From an uncultured bacterium (GTDB lineage Bacteria; Cyanobacteriota; Vampirovibrionia; Gastranaerophilales; Gastranaerophilaceae), in NCBI GenBank assembly GCA_949300515.1, contig CASGEP010000024.1:1-59242 (forward strand): a stretch of DNA of 59,242 nt, given 5' to 3'. Shown one piece after another: positions 51,172 to 59,242 of the stretch. The translations under genes were made by a program, and so were the position numbers. Each line of letters opens with the position of its first letter. Positions within the stretch are counted from its first letter, which is position 1. The notes below the pieces were generated by a model. That model did no database searches. It saw only the letters and a program-made list of their open reading frames with translations, and was not told the origin of the DNA.

Positions 51172-52122
51172 ATGCCTTCAGTTAACGATTTGAATGAAAT
51201 TAAAAAACTTTTATACGAAAAAGAGGACTCACTTTCAAAATACGCCCAAAAGTCGCTGAATTCACTCGGAAGAAACAAAAAAGAGGAAACGAACGACTCT
51301 TTCAGGACGGAATTTCAAACGGATAAAGAAAGAATTATAAACTCTAAAGCCTTCAGGCGGCTTAAAAGGAAAACTCAGGTTTTCTACACACCCAAAAACG
51401 ACCACCTGAGAACAAGGCTTACCCACACTCTTGAAGTTTCACAAATTTCGCGCACGCTTGCAAGGATACTCAACCTGAATGAAGATTTGACCGAAGCGAT
51501 TGCGCTCGGACATGATTTAGGGCATGCCCCCTTCGGACACAGCGGCGAAGAAGCTCTTATGAAAATAACGGAAAACGGCTTTAAGCATAATGTCCACGGG
51601 GTGCGTGTCGTTGAAGTCATCGAGGGTTTAAACCTTACAAAAGAAACGCTGGATGGGATTTTAAACCACACAGGAATTGGAAAACCCTACACCCTTGAGG
51701 GACAGATTGTAAAAATAGCGGACAGAATTGCATATTTAAACCATGATATTGAAGATGCGATAAGGGAAGATATAATAAGAGAAAGCGACCTGCCAAAGGA
51801 ATTTCAGGAGTATTTCGGCACAACAAAATTTGAGAGAATAAACACCGTAATAAAAGATATGTACTTAAACAGTGTCGGACAGAGCGAAATAAGAATGTCG
51901 GAAATTTGTGTAAACTTTTTAAACAATTTAAGAAGCTGGATGTTTAAAAATGTTTATTTTAGTGATAAAACAAAACAGGAAGAATATAAAATAAAGAAAA
52001 TAGTTTCAGAATTGTTTGAGTATTACAAAAATCTTTACGGCGAGCGGGAAGCGATTGACTACGTTGCAGGCATGAGCGACCAGTTTGCAATTGCGGCGCA
52101 CAAGGAAATATGTCAGAAATAA
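51172..52122 (+). CDS. dgt: dNTP triphosphohydrolase (dGTPase-like HD protein)
   Basis: Hydrolyses dNTPs to nucleosides and triphosphate. 316 residues; HD metal residues in RTRLTHTLEVSQ and GHDLGHAPFGHSGE, and the later aspartate in LNHDIEDAI. Of the shorter, type-2-like group. Overlaps dnaG by 13 nt. Confidence 0.92.
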   Translation: MPSVNDLNEIKKLLYEKEDSLSKYAQKSLNSLGRNKKEETNDSFRTEFQTDKERIINSKAFRRLKRKTQVFYTPKNDHLRTRLTHTLEVSQISRTLARILNLNEDLTEAIALGHDLGHAPFGHSGEEALMKITENGFKHNVHGVRVVEVIEGLNLTKETLDGILNHTGIGKPYTLEGQIVKIADRIAYLNHDIEDAIREDIIRESDLPKEFQEYFGTTKFERINTVIKDMYLNSVGQSEIRMSEICVNFLNNLRSWMFKNVYFSDKTKQEEYKIKKIVSELFEYYKNLYGEREAIDYVAGMSDQFAIAAHKEICQK

Positions 52123-53990
52123 CATACAGTCAGGCAGTAGAACAAATTAAAAACAGTCTTGATATTGTGGATGTGGTTTCAAAATATGTTGTTTTAAAAA
52201 AATCAGGTCACAACTACACCGGCTTGTGCCCTTTTCACAACGAAAAGACACCGTCTTTTGTCGTTACGCCCTCAAGACAAATTTTTAAATGTTTTGGCTG
52301 CGGCGAAGGCGGTGATGTCATTGCCTTTTTGATGAAGATTAACAATCAAAACTTTAAAGAAGTTATTGAGGAGCAGGCGGCGGCACTGGGAATTGAGCTT
52401 CCAAAAAGTTCTAAAGACTCATCATCAAAATTTAAACAGGAAAAAGAACGCCTCTTGGGTGCGATGGATGAGGCTATGAAGTTTTACCACAAAAAACTTC
52501 TTGAAAACGAACGCGCACTTGAATACCTTGAAAAAAGAGGGGTCGGCGAGGTAGCAACAGGCAAATTTTTCCTCGGGCTTGCCCCTAACTCAAATTTTGA
52601 ACTTAAAGAACATTTAAGACAAAAAGGCTACACAAATGACGAGATGTACAAAGCCGGACTTTTGTATGAAAAAAACGGGGATTTCTTAGACAGGTTTAAA
52701 AACCGCATTATTATACCCATAATGGACATTAATTCAAACACCATAGCTTTTGGCGCCCGTGCGGTTGTAGACGGGCAAAATCCGAAATATTTAAACTCTC
52801 CCGACTCGTCAATCTATAACAAAAGCAACGTGTTATTCGGGTTAAATCGTGCAAAAGACTACATCAAACAAGAGGACTCCGTTATCATTATGGAAGGGTA
52901 TTTTGATGTAATATCAGCCCATGTCGCAGGCGTTCAAAATGCCGTTGCCTCCTGCGGAACGGCTCTTACACCCCAGCATATTAAACTCATTGCGCGCTAT
53001 TGCCCCTCAAGGAAAATTTATCTCGCATTTGACTCGGACAATGCAGGTCAAAAAGCGACAAAAGCGGGTGCCGAGGTTATAAAAAATATATTCTCGAGCC
53101 TTGGCGACATTAAACAGTATGACTCAAGCTACAGCGACAATTCCGGCTCGGTGTGCGAAATTCGCGTGGTGTCACAGGTCGGAGGCAAAGACCCCGATGA
53201 GTTCATAAGGGAATTTGGCGCACAGGAATACAAAAATCAAGTTAAAAATGCCCCATTATTCCTTGACTACAGGCTGAATAAAACTCTTGAAGAAATGAAA
53301 AACGACATAACACCGCAGCAAAAGAGCGAAACAGTACAACAAATAGCCGATATTTTGTCAGAAATTCAAAATCCAGTAATTTTGTCCGAATATATTAAAA
53401 ACATGTCCTTCAAAGTTAATCTTGATGAAGAAATATTAAAAACACAGGTACAAAAATCAAAATATAAAAATAACTCTTTTGAAGAATACGAAAACGAAGC
53501 ACCGAAAACAGCTCCAAAACATTCTTTAAACGACTTAAACACAAGATATACACTTATGGAAAATAATCTTATAAAACTTGCCTTTGTTGCAAACACACCC
53601 GAAAAGAAAAATTTTTACACTCATGCAATAAGCTCCTACAAAGCCCGCAGCGAAGCCAACGGAGCAATTATTGCCGCTATTGACAAAGCACTGGGCGAGG
53701 TAAATAATATTGATGAGCTAGCAAAAAAAGTTTTTTGCGAGTTTTACAATAATACCGACATGCAAAAAAAGCTGTCGGATGAAATTTTTTCATCGACCCA
53801 ATATGAAAATCTTGATTACGAAAATTATATACAAGCGCTCAACGAAACTTTTGACAGACTTAACAGGATAAGTGATAAACTCAAAAAAAATGAGCTGAGG
53901 CAAAAAATCAGAGATAACACCCTAAGTGAAGACGAAAAGCTAAAGCTGCTTTTCCGACAGTTTGAAGCAAACAGAATGGAGATACTTTAA
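52110..53990 (+). CDS. dnaG: DNA primase
   Basis: 626 residues. Zinc-binding domain with C40-P-F-H43 and C61-F-G-C64; TOPRIM core with [10 protein letters not shown] and [12 protein letters not shown]-terminal DnaB-interacting helical domain. Ends one base before rpoD begins (TAATG), the conserved dnaG-rpoD pair. Confidence 0.97.
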   Translation: MSEITYSQAVEQIKNSLDIVDVVSKYVVLKKSGHNYTGLCPFHNEKTPSFVVTPSRQIFKCFGCGEGGDVIAFLMKINNQNFKEVIEEQAAALGIELPKSSKDSSSKFKQEKERLLGAMDEAMKFYHKKLLENERALEYLEKRGVGEVATGKFFLGLAPNSNFELKEHLRQKGYTNDEMYKAGLLYEKNGDFLDRFKNRIIIPIMDINSNTIAFGARAVVDGQNPKYLNSPDSSIYNKSNVLFGLNRAKDYIKQEDSVIIMEGYFDVISAHVAGVQNAVASCGTALTPQHIKLIARYCPSRKIYLAFDSDNAGQKATKAGAEVIKNIFSSLGDIKQYDSSYSDNSGSVCEIRVVSQVGGKDPDEFIREFGAQEYKNQVKNAPLFLDYRLNKTLEEMKNDITPQQKSETVQQIADILSEIQNPVILSEYIKNMSFKVNLDEEILKTQVQKSKYKNNSFEEYENEAPKTAPKHSLNDLNTRYTLMENNLIKLAFVANTPEKKNFYTHAISSYKARSEANGAIIAAIDKALGEVNNIDELAKKVFCEFYNNTDMQKKLSDEIFSSTQYENLDYENYIQALNETFDRLNRISDKLKKNELRQKIRDNTLSEDEKLKLLFRQFEANRMEIL

Positions 53991-55063
53991 TGAGTAGAAA
54001 AAGAAATTCCGAAGATTCAGTAATAGGCGTTGTAGATAAAAGCACCGATATGATAGGTGATGACGGCTATTTTGACTCTACCGGACTTGAAACCGATAAT
54101 ATAAGCAATATTATAGGAAGTCATGGCATAAACCAGCTGGATGGCGGCATCTCGGGCGGTTTTTTTGAAAAAGACGAAGACGACGACTCGCAAGAAGGTG
54201 ATATTACTCCGCCCCGCGGAATTTCTGTTGACGACCCCGTCAGAATGTATTTAAGAGAAATCGGCAGAATTAAACTCTTAACTGCAGATGAAGAAATTGA
54301 CTTAGCAAGAAAAATAGTAGCAGGAGGCGCCCCCGGCGTTGTTGCAAAAAGAAAACTCGTACAGGCAAACTTGCGTCTTGTTGTTTCAATTGCAAAAAAA
54401 TACGTCGGACGCGGCATGCTCTTTTTGGATTTAATTCAGGAGGGTAACTTAGGGCTTATTCGCGCTGCCGAAAAATTCGACCATGAAAGAGGGTATAAAT
54501 TTTCAACCTATGCAACATGGTGGATAAGACAGGCAATTACGCGCGCTATTGCCGATCAGGCAAGGACAATAAGAATTCCCGTCCATATGGTCGAAACAAT
54601 CAATAAGCTAAAAAAAGTTACAAGAAAACTTGCTCAGGAGCTTGCAAGAAAGCCAACCGAAGAGGAATTATCGGCTGAGATGGGCATTTCGATAAATAAA
54701 TTAAGAGAAATAATAAAAGTTGCCCAGGAGCCTCTGTCGCTTGAAACCCCTATAGGCAAAGAAGAAGACTCCCGCCTCGGCGATTTTATAGAAGACAAAG
54801 ACGCCGATGCTCCCGTTAAAACAGTTGCACATGAACTTTTAAGGGAAGATTTGGCAGAAGTTTTAGGCAGCCTGTCCGCCCGCGAAAGAGATGTTTTAAG
54901 ACTGCGCTTCGGTATGGATGACGGCAGACAAAGAACTCTTGAAGAAGTCGGACAGCTCTTTGGCGTAACCCGCGAGCGTATAAGACAAATAGAAGCTAAA
55001 GCTTTAAGGAAGTTAAGACACCCCAACCGCTCAAAAAGATTAAAAGAATATATAGAAGTTTAA
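53990..55063 (+). CDS. rpoD: Primary RNA polymerase sigma factor (sigma-70)
   Basis: 357 residues. The N-terminal 75 residues are acidic and lack region 1.1. Region 1.2 [22 protein letters not shown], region 2 [38 protein letters not shown] (split here for length: core near residues 140-180), region 3, and region 4 with [29 protein letters not shown]. Region 1.2 is strikingly like cyanobacterial sigma factors. Confidence 0.96.
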   Translation: MSRKRNSEDSVIGVVDKSTDMIGDDGYFDSTGLETDNISNIIGSHGINQLDGGISGGFFEKDEDDDSQEGDITPPRGISVDDPVRMYLREIGRIKLLTADEEIDLARKIVAGGAPGVVAKRKLVQANLRLVVSIAKKYVGRGMLFLDLIQEGNLGLIRAAEKFDHERGYKFSTYATWWIRQAITRAIADQARTIRIPVHMVETINKLKKVTRKLAQELARKPTEEELSAEMGISINKLREIIKVAQEPLSLETPIGKEEDSRLGDFIEDKDADAPVKTVAHELLREDLAEVLGSLSARERDVLRLRFGMDDGRQRTLEEVGQLFGVTRERIRQIEAKALRKLRHPNRSKRLKEYIEV

Positions 55064-55070
55064 AAAATAC

Positions 55071-55101
55071 AAACGGACTCAAAAAAATGAGTCCGTTTTT
55101 T
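55071..55101 (+). terminator. Intrinsic terminator of dnaG-rpoD
   Basis: AAACGGACTCA, A-rich loop, TGAGTCCGTTT, then TTT. Confidence 0.85.
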
Positions 55102-55184
55102 ACATTACTTTACAAAAAAGTAAATTTTTTACCCGATTTGTTTTTTATTAATACAGGGATAGTTTTACAAAAATAGGGGGGTTT

Positions 55185-55841
55185 ATGTCAACCAACGGTA
55201 TTCATTCTCAAATGCAGACATGGCTTAATAACCATGGGCAAAACGTTACAAAATTTTCGAATTCTCTGACAGAAATCGAAACCCGCCTTGATGAAATTTC
55301 ACGGGAAATGCAGGGAGAACTGACTCAGGGCGAAAAAAGCGAACTGGAGCAGCGCCTGAGCAATTTGGAGGCTCAATACCTGCAGTCTGAGCTTGACTAT
55401 TTAAAAGGCATTGAAGAAGCAGGCGAAAATTTCGATTTTATGGAAGCCGAATACGACATATCAGACGAACAGACTTTTGTACCTGCCTATGTTGAACAAA
55501 CGGGAAAACTGGCACAGGGCGATATGGATGCCTGGGAAACCGACGGAGAGGACAACATAAGCCTTGAAGAATATAAAGCGGCACAGCTTGGCGACCCTAA
55601 TCTGGCTGAAATCAGCGAACAGGAGTACGAAGCCGCGGTTGAATATATGGAGGAAATCTTTGAAGGCATAGATGTAGACGGCGACGGAGTTCTTGAGAAA
55701 AACGAGCTGCAGGGATTTTATGCCGCGCTTGATAATATAGACGGCTCGGTCGACGGCAAAATAAATTATCAGGCAATCGGAGCAGACTACACAAGCGAAA
55801 AATTCCAAAAAAATATCAGGGAATTTCAAAGTTTTCTGTAA
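55185..55841 (+). CDS. EF-hand calcium-binding orphan protein
   Basis: 218 residues. A helical N-terminal half (about 20-75, coiled-coil-like) and an EF-hand C-terminal half: degenerate loop 118-129 (E-x-D-x-E-D-x-I...E), canonical loop 163-174 (D-V-D-G-D-G-V-L-E-K-N-E) and a third loop from 186 lacking the final glutamate. No signal peptide. Own promoter region and terminator. Function unknown; calcium binding is predicted for the middle loop. Confidence 0.87.
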   Translation: MSTNGIHSQMQTWLNNHGQNVTKFSNSLTEIETRLDEISREMQGELTQGEKSELEQRLSNLEAQYLQSELDYLKGIEEAGENFDFMEAEYDISDEQTFVPAYVEQTGKLAQGDMDAWETDGEDNISLEEYKAAQLGDPNLAEISEQEYEAAVEYMEEIFEGIDVDGDGVLEKNELQGFYAALDNIDGSVDGKINYQAIGADYTSEKFQKNIREFQSFL

Positions 55842-55850
55842 AAAATAATT

Positions 55851-55892
55851 AAACCGTCCGCAAAATACAATACGGACGGTTTTTATTTTTTT
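55851..55892 (+). terminator. Intrinsic terminator of the EF-hand gene
   Basis: AAACCGTCCG (55851-55860), 12-nt loop, CGGACGGTTT (55873-55882), then T-rich sequence. Confidence 0.85.
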
Positions 55893-55927
55893 AAATAAAT
55901 AAGCTTTTTTTCTGTTTAAAACTGTTG

Positions 55928-55940
55928 TATAATAGCCCCT
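55928..55940 (+). promoter_or_regulatory. Candidate leaderless -10 before gmk
   Basis: Perfect TATAAT (55928-55933) lies 7 nt before ATG 55941; no SD is present in AGCCCCT. Confidence 0.4.
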
Positions 55941-56513
55941 ATGAAAGAGCACAAGGCAAAATTATACGTTTTAACAGGTCCCTCGGGTGTCGGTAAAGGA
56001 ACGGTACTGAAAAAGTTTTTTGAAAAAAACAAAGGCAGCATAATTTACTCAATCTCAGCCACGACACGCCCTGCTCGCGAAGGCGAAACGGAAGGCGTAA
56101 ATTACTTTTTTATATCAAAAGAGGAGTTTAAGAAAGAAATAAAAGAAAACAATTTCCTTGAATGGGCACAATATTCCGGCAACTACTACGGAACAAGGAA
56201 AGATTTTGTATTAAATTCCCTAAACAAGGGGGTTGATGTATTGCTTGAAATTGAAGTTCAGGGTGCAAAAAAGGTAATGGAGCAATACCCGTACTGTGTT
56301 TCGATTTTTATTACTCCGCCGAATATGGAGGAGCTTGAAAAACGCCTGAGAGGAAGAAAAACAGAGTGCGAGGAGGCTATTTTAAAACGCCTTGAAGCCG
56401 TTAAAAACGAGCTTGCGGAAGCAAAAAACTATAAATATGTAATCGTTAACGACAAAGTGGACAAAACGTTTAAAGAGCTTGATGCAATATATCAAAAAGA
56501 AAGGATGTTATGA
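55941..56513 (+). CDS. gmk: Guanylate kinase
   Basis: Phosphorylates GMP to GDP. 190 residues; P-loop GPSGVGKGT, GMP-binding SATTRPAREGETEGVNYFF and EWAQYSGNYYGT, LLEIEVQGAKKV. Overlaps coaBC by 4 nt (ATGA). Confidence 0.96.
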   Translation: MKEHKAKLYVLTGPSGVGKGTVLKKFFEKNKGSIIYSISATTRPAREGETEGVNYFFISKEEFKKEIKENNFLEWAQYSGNYYGTRKDFVLNSLNKGVDVLLEIEVQGAKKVMEQYPYCVSIFITPPNMEELEKRLRGRKTECEEAILKRLEAVKNELAEAKNYKYVIVNDKVDKTFKELDAIYQKERML

Positions 56514-57682
56514 AAAACGTTTTAATAGGCATAACATCTTCAATTGCGGCATATAAAATTCCCGAACTCATCAGAATGTTTAAAAGAGCAGACTACGACG
56601 TAAAAGTAGTAATGACTCCCGGGTCAAAAAACTTTGTAACGGCGCTGACTCTTGAAACCCTAAGCTGCAACAGGGTATACGAAGGACAGTTTTGCCCGCG
56701 CGATAATACTCAGCATATCAGCCTGTGCGCCTGGGCAGATGTTTTTGTTGTTGCTCCGCTGAGCGCAAATACACTGTCAAAATTTGCAAACGGAATTTGC
56801 GACAACCTTTTGACATCAATCTTTTGTGCATATTTGGGAGAAAAAAAACCGATAATTCTTGTTCCCGCAATGAATACGGGCATGTGGGAAAATCCTTTTG
56901 TACAAAAAAATCTTGAAAATTTAAGAAATTCGGGCTGTGAAATACTTGAGCCCGAATGCGGATTTTTAGCCTGCGGAGAGCAAAACAAGGGCAGACTTTG
57001 CGAGCTTGAAAAAATCTTCAATGCCGTAAATAATAATAAACCCCTCAAAGGAAAAAAGATAGTGATAACATCGGGCGGAACAAAAGAGCCGATTGACCCC
57101 GTAAGATTTATATCCAATGCATCGTCGGGCAAAATGGGCACAGCCCTTGCAGACTGCGCCTACGAACAGGGGGCGGACGTTGTACTTATATCAACTAATG
57201 AGGTGCAAAAGCCCTACAGAGTTACACTTGCGCAGGATACCTCCTCAATGCTTGGAGCTGTGAGGAGGGAGTTTATTAAAAACAATGCGGATTTTCTCAT
57301 TATGGCGGCTGCCATAAGCGACTATCGGGTAAAAAATTATTCAAACTCAAAAATTTCAAAAGAACAGGCAGGGGCAAGTTTAACAGTTGAACTTGTTGAA
57401 AATCCAGACATTTTAAAAACGGTTTGCAAAGAAAAATCGCACACCCAAAAGGCAATAGGCTTTTGCCTTTCAAGTGAAAACGTGCTTGAGAACGCCAAAA
57501 GAAAAATAAAAGACAAAAACTGCGATGTAATAATTGCAAACGAAGTAAAAACAGCTCTTGGAACGGATGAGAGCGAAGTTTGGATTATTGATAATTCCTT
57601 AAATGTTAAAAAAATCGAAAAAACGAGTAAAATAAATATAGCACGTAAAATTTTGGAGATTTTATATGATAAAAACCGATGA
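56510..57682 (+). CDS. coaBC: Bifunctional phosphopantothenoylcysteine decarboxylase/synthetase
   Basis: Two steps of CoA synthesis. 390 residues: flavin CoaC domain (1-185) with the active-site histidine in NTQHISLCAWAD, VPAMNTGMWENP and the flap motif ACGEQNKGRL; CoaB domain (about 186-390) starting ITSGGTKEPIDPVRFISNASSGKMG. Start coupled to gmk. Confidence 0.95.
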   Translation: MKNVLIGITSSIAAYKIPELIRMFKRADYDVKVVMTPGSKNFVTALTLETLSCNRVYEGQFCPRDNTQHISLCAWADVFVVAPLSANTLSKFANGICDNLLTSIFCAYLGEKKPIILVPAMNTGMWENPFVQKNLENLRNSGCEILEPECGFLACGEQNKGRLCELEKIFNAVNNNKPLKGKKIVITSGGTKEPIDPVRFISNASSGKMGTALADCAYEQGADVVLISTNEVQKPYRVTLAQDTSSMLGAVRREFIKNNADFLIMAAAISDYRVKNYSNSKISKEQAGASLTVELVENPDILKTVCKEKSHTQKAIGFCLSSENVLENAKRKIKDKNCDVIIANEVKTALGTDESEVWIIDNSLNVKKIEKTSKINIARKILEILYDKNR

Positions 57683-58403
57683 AATTATTTCAAAAATAGA
57701 AAGGTATGCCTCGCCTGATTTGGCTGAAAGCTGGGATAACACAGGCTGGCAGATAAATTTGCACCATGACTACACAAACAGGGTGCTTGTGGCGCTATCT
57801 TTTACAAAAGACGTGCTTGAGCAGGCAATTACAAACGACTGCGACTTAATTATTACCCATCACCCGCCGATTTTTCACAAACTGAACAAAATTGACAACA
57901 ATATTTTAATTCAGGCAATTAAGCACAATATCTGTGTTTACAGCGCGCACACAAACCTTGATAAAACGTACGGCTCAACAACGGATGCACTCTGCGGCGT
58001 TTTGGGGTTAAAAAATTTAATCACGGTAAACGATTACATTAAAATCTCGCATTTGAAAGATGAAATCGCGCTTGACGAGTTTATTTCAGGGGTAAAACAG
58101 TCGCTTGACTCACAGAGGATTAAACTCATCAACCCGAGCAACATTCAAACAATCAGAAACGTTGCCATCTGTGCGGGCGCCGGCGGCTCTTACATTGAAA
58201 CACTGCACGATTACGATGTTGACATATATATAACGGGCGACATAAAATTCCACGCGGCGCTTGAGGTAGAGGGCTTTGCGGTAGCCGACATCGGACACTT
58301 CGAGTCGGAGCTTCCCGTTCTTCCGCTAATTCAGGGGCTTATTGCAAAGGCGGGGGTCGAAACCATAATTGCGCGCGAACAGGTACCATGGACATATATT
58401 TAA
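57666..58403 (+). CDS. Nif3-like dinuclear metal-centre protein (DUF34)
   Basis: 245 residues; metal-binding histidines in LIITHHPPIFH and SAHTNLD, and C-terminal DIGHFESE. Family proposed to be GTP cyclohydrolase-like or metal-insertion related, role unsettled. Overlaps coaBC by 17 nt. Confidence 0.92.
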   Translation: MIKTDEIISKIERYASPDLAESWDNTGWQINLHHDYTNRVLVALSFTKDVLEQAITNDCDLIITHHPPIFHKLNKIDNNILIQAIKHNICVYSAHTNLDKTYGSTTDALCGVLGLKNLITVNDYIKISHLKDEIALDEFISGVKQSLDSQRIKLINPSNIQTIRNVAICAGAGGSYIETLHDYDVDIYITGDIKFHAALEVEGFAVADIGHFESELPVLPLIQGLIAKAGVETIIAREQVPWTYI

Positions 58404-58415
58404 GGAGAGTAAAAA

Positions 58416-59242
58416 ATGCCGCTTCGTTTTTTGACATCCGGTGAATCCCACGGTAAGTGCCTTAATGCCATAATAGAGGGTATAGGGGCAAACTTTGAGC
58501 TGGATTTTGATTTTATTAATTCTGAACTGAAAGCGCGTCAGGGCGGCTTGGGGCGCGGCGGAAGGATGAAAATTGAAACAGACAAGGTCATATTCAACTC
58601 CGGAGTGAGATTTTCAAAAACAACGGGTGCACCTGTTTGCATAGAAATTCAAAACATCGACCATAAAAACTGGCTGCTGCCGATGAGTGTCGAGAAAGTA
58701 TATGTTGATTTGCTGAGCGAAGATGAAAAACAATTTCTGAAATCAAAAGAAATTGAGCGCGTTCGCCCGGGGCATGCGGATTTTGCAGGCGCAATAAAAT
58801 ACAATCAAAAAGACATAAGGAATATTTTAGAGCGCTCAAGCGCCAGAGAAACAGTCACCCGCACCGCAGTAGGCGCGATTTGTCAGAGTATTCTTAAAAA
58901 TTTCGGTATTGATTTTACAAGCGAGGTTATATCGCTTGGCGGCGAAACAAACCCCGAACACTTTGAAGCAAAGGTAAAAGAGGCACAGGAGGCGGGAGAA
59001 AGCCTTGGCGGCAAAGTCAGGACGGTTATAAAAAATCTTCCCGTCGGGCTTGGCAGTTGTATGCACTGGGACAGAAGGCTTGATGGCAGACTCGCGGGGG
59101 CTGTTATGAGTGTTCCCGCAATAAAAAGTGTTGAAATCGGTCTTGGCGCAAAGTGCGCCGACGAATTCGGCTCAACGGTTCACGATGAAATATTTTTGGG
59201 CGAAAACGACAAAATATTAAGGAAAACAAACAACGCGGGCGG
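58416..59242 (+). CDS. aroC: Chorismate synthase, 3' end outside the window
   Basis: Last step of the shikimate pathway, FMN-dependent elimination from EPSP. ATG 58416 follows TAAGGAG by 8 nt, 12 nt after the Nif3 gene. Visible: MPLRFLTSGESHGKCL (family signature), RQGGLGRGGRMKIE, RPGHADFAG and RSSARETVTRTAVGAI. 275 codons are present before the window edge of an expected 360-390; the frame is open to the end. Confidence 0.95.
   Translation, partial: MPLRFLTSGESHGKCLNAIIEGIGANFELDFDFINSELKARQGGLGRGGRMKIETDKVIFNSGVRFSKTTGAPVCIEIQNIDHKNWLLPMSVEKVYVDLLSEDEKQFLKSKEIERVRPGHADFAGAIKYNQKDIRNILERSSARETVTRTAVGAICQSILKNFGIDFTSEVISLGGETNPEHFEAKVKEAQEAGESLGGKVRTVIKNLPVGLGSCMHWDRRLDGRLAGAVMSVPAIKSVEIGLGAKCADEFGSTVHDEIFLGENDKILRKTNNAG

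Overview
The window reads as a chromosomal stretch of an anaerobic, fermentative member of the Cyanobacteriota, most likely the non-photosynthetic gut lineage Gastranaerophilales (Vampirovibrionia, formerly Melainabacteria). Reasons: AT-rich DNA, a primary sigma factor whose region 1.2 is close to cyanobacterial sigma factors, an AdhE plus Rex redox circuit, a lone [FeFe]-hydrogenase maturase (HydE), no oxidative-metabolism genes, and several orphan proteins with EF-hand-like or annexin-like sequence that I associate with this lineage. The assignment is inferred from protein content; no rRNA is present.

Layout. 1-3466 (+): arginine operon argG (5' end outside the window and apparently frameshifted), argH, argF. 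3463-6522 (-): ridA, ilvA, a four-helix membrane protein and hydE. 6568-14842: a ThiF/MoeB-like E1 enzyme, pgeF, an EF-hand-like orphan, a HAD phosphatase, then surface-sugar genes (GT2 glycosyltransferase, UDP-glucuronate decarboxylase, UDP-glucose dehydrogenase, GT11 fucosyltransferase) interrupted by a regulator made of four winged-helix domains. 14839-29957 (-): a nearly gapless run of 15 genes in transcription order: def, fmt, aroH, two M16 peptidases, a PilZ protein, a TPR protein, two Opp/Dpp-type permeases, mgtC, a second TPR protein, infB, rbfA, truB and a GerMN protein. 30068-38912: accessory region with a secreted small protein, a GNAT enzyme, two large orphan proteins with annexin-like repeats, a bifunctional-nuclease-domain protein, tRNA-Leu, an HMGL-like aldolase, an arsR/arsM arsenic module, and a tRNA-Phe locus full of duplicated tRNA fragments. 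38913-47790: two zinc alcohol dehydrogenases, a pilin/TadE-like micro-gene divergent from a GlcF-like iron-sulfur protein, a PiT-like permease, adhE with an upstream Rex box, rex, and an aromatic repeat protein. 47910-59242: rpmB, a SPOR protein, DUF366, queC, a HEAT protein (all -), then dgt, dnaG, rpoD, an EF-hand protein, gmk, coaBC, a Nif3 protein and the start of aroC (+).

How the parts work together. IlvA and RidA form a deaminase/imine-clearing pair. AdhE regenerates NAD+ by making ethanol, and Rex next to it is expected to sense NADH through the operator upstream of adhE. UDP-glucose dehydrogenase and the decarboxylase supply UDP-glucuronate and UDP-xylose for surface glycans. def, fmt, infB, rbfA and truB are translation genes; dnaG and rpoD form the usual macromolecular synthesis pair. 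ArsR with two helical-phased operators controls the arsenite methyltransferase.

Most unusual points: two orphan proteins carrying annexin-like repeats (31139-32560 and 34791-36908), the four-wHTH regulator (12832-13971), a 15-bp inverted repeat bracketing the ilvA ribosome-binding site, a 30-bp perfect palindrome in a divergent promoter, the tRNA-Phe repeat mosaic, and several SD-less genes with a -10 hexamer 6-7 nt before the ATG, suggesting leaderless transcription.
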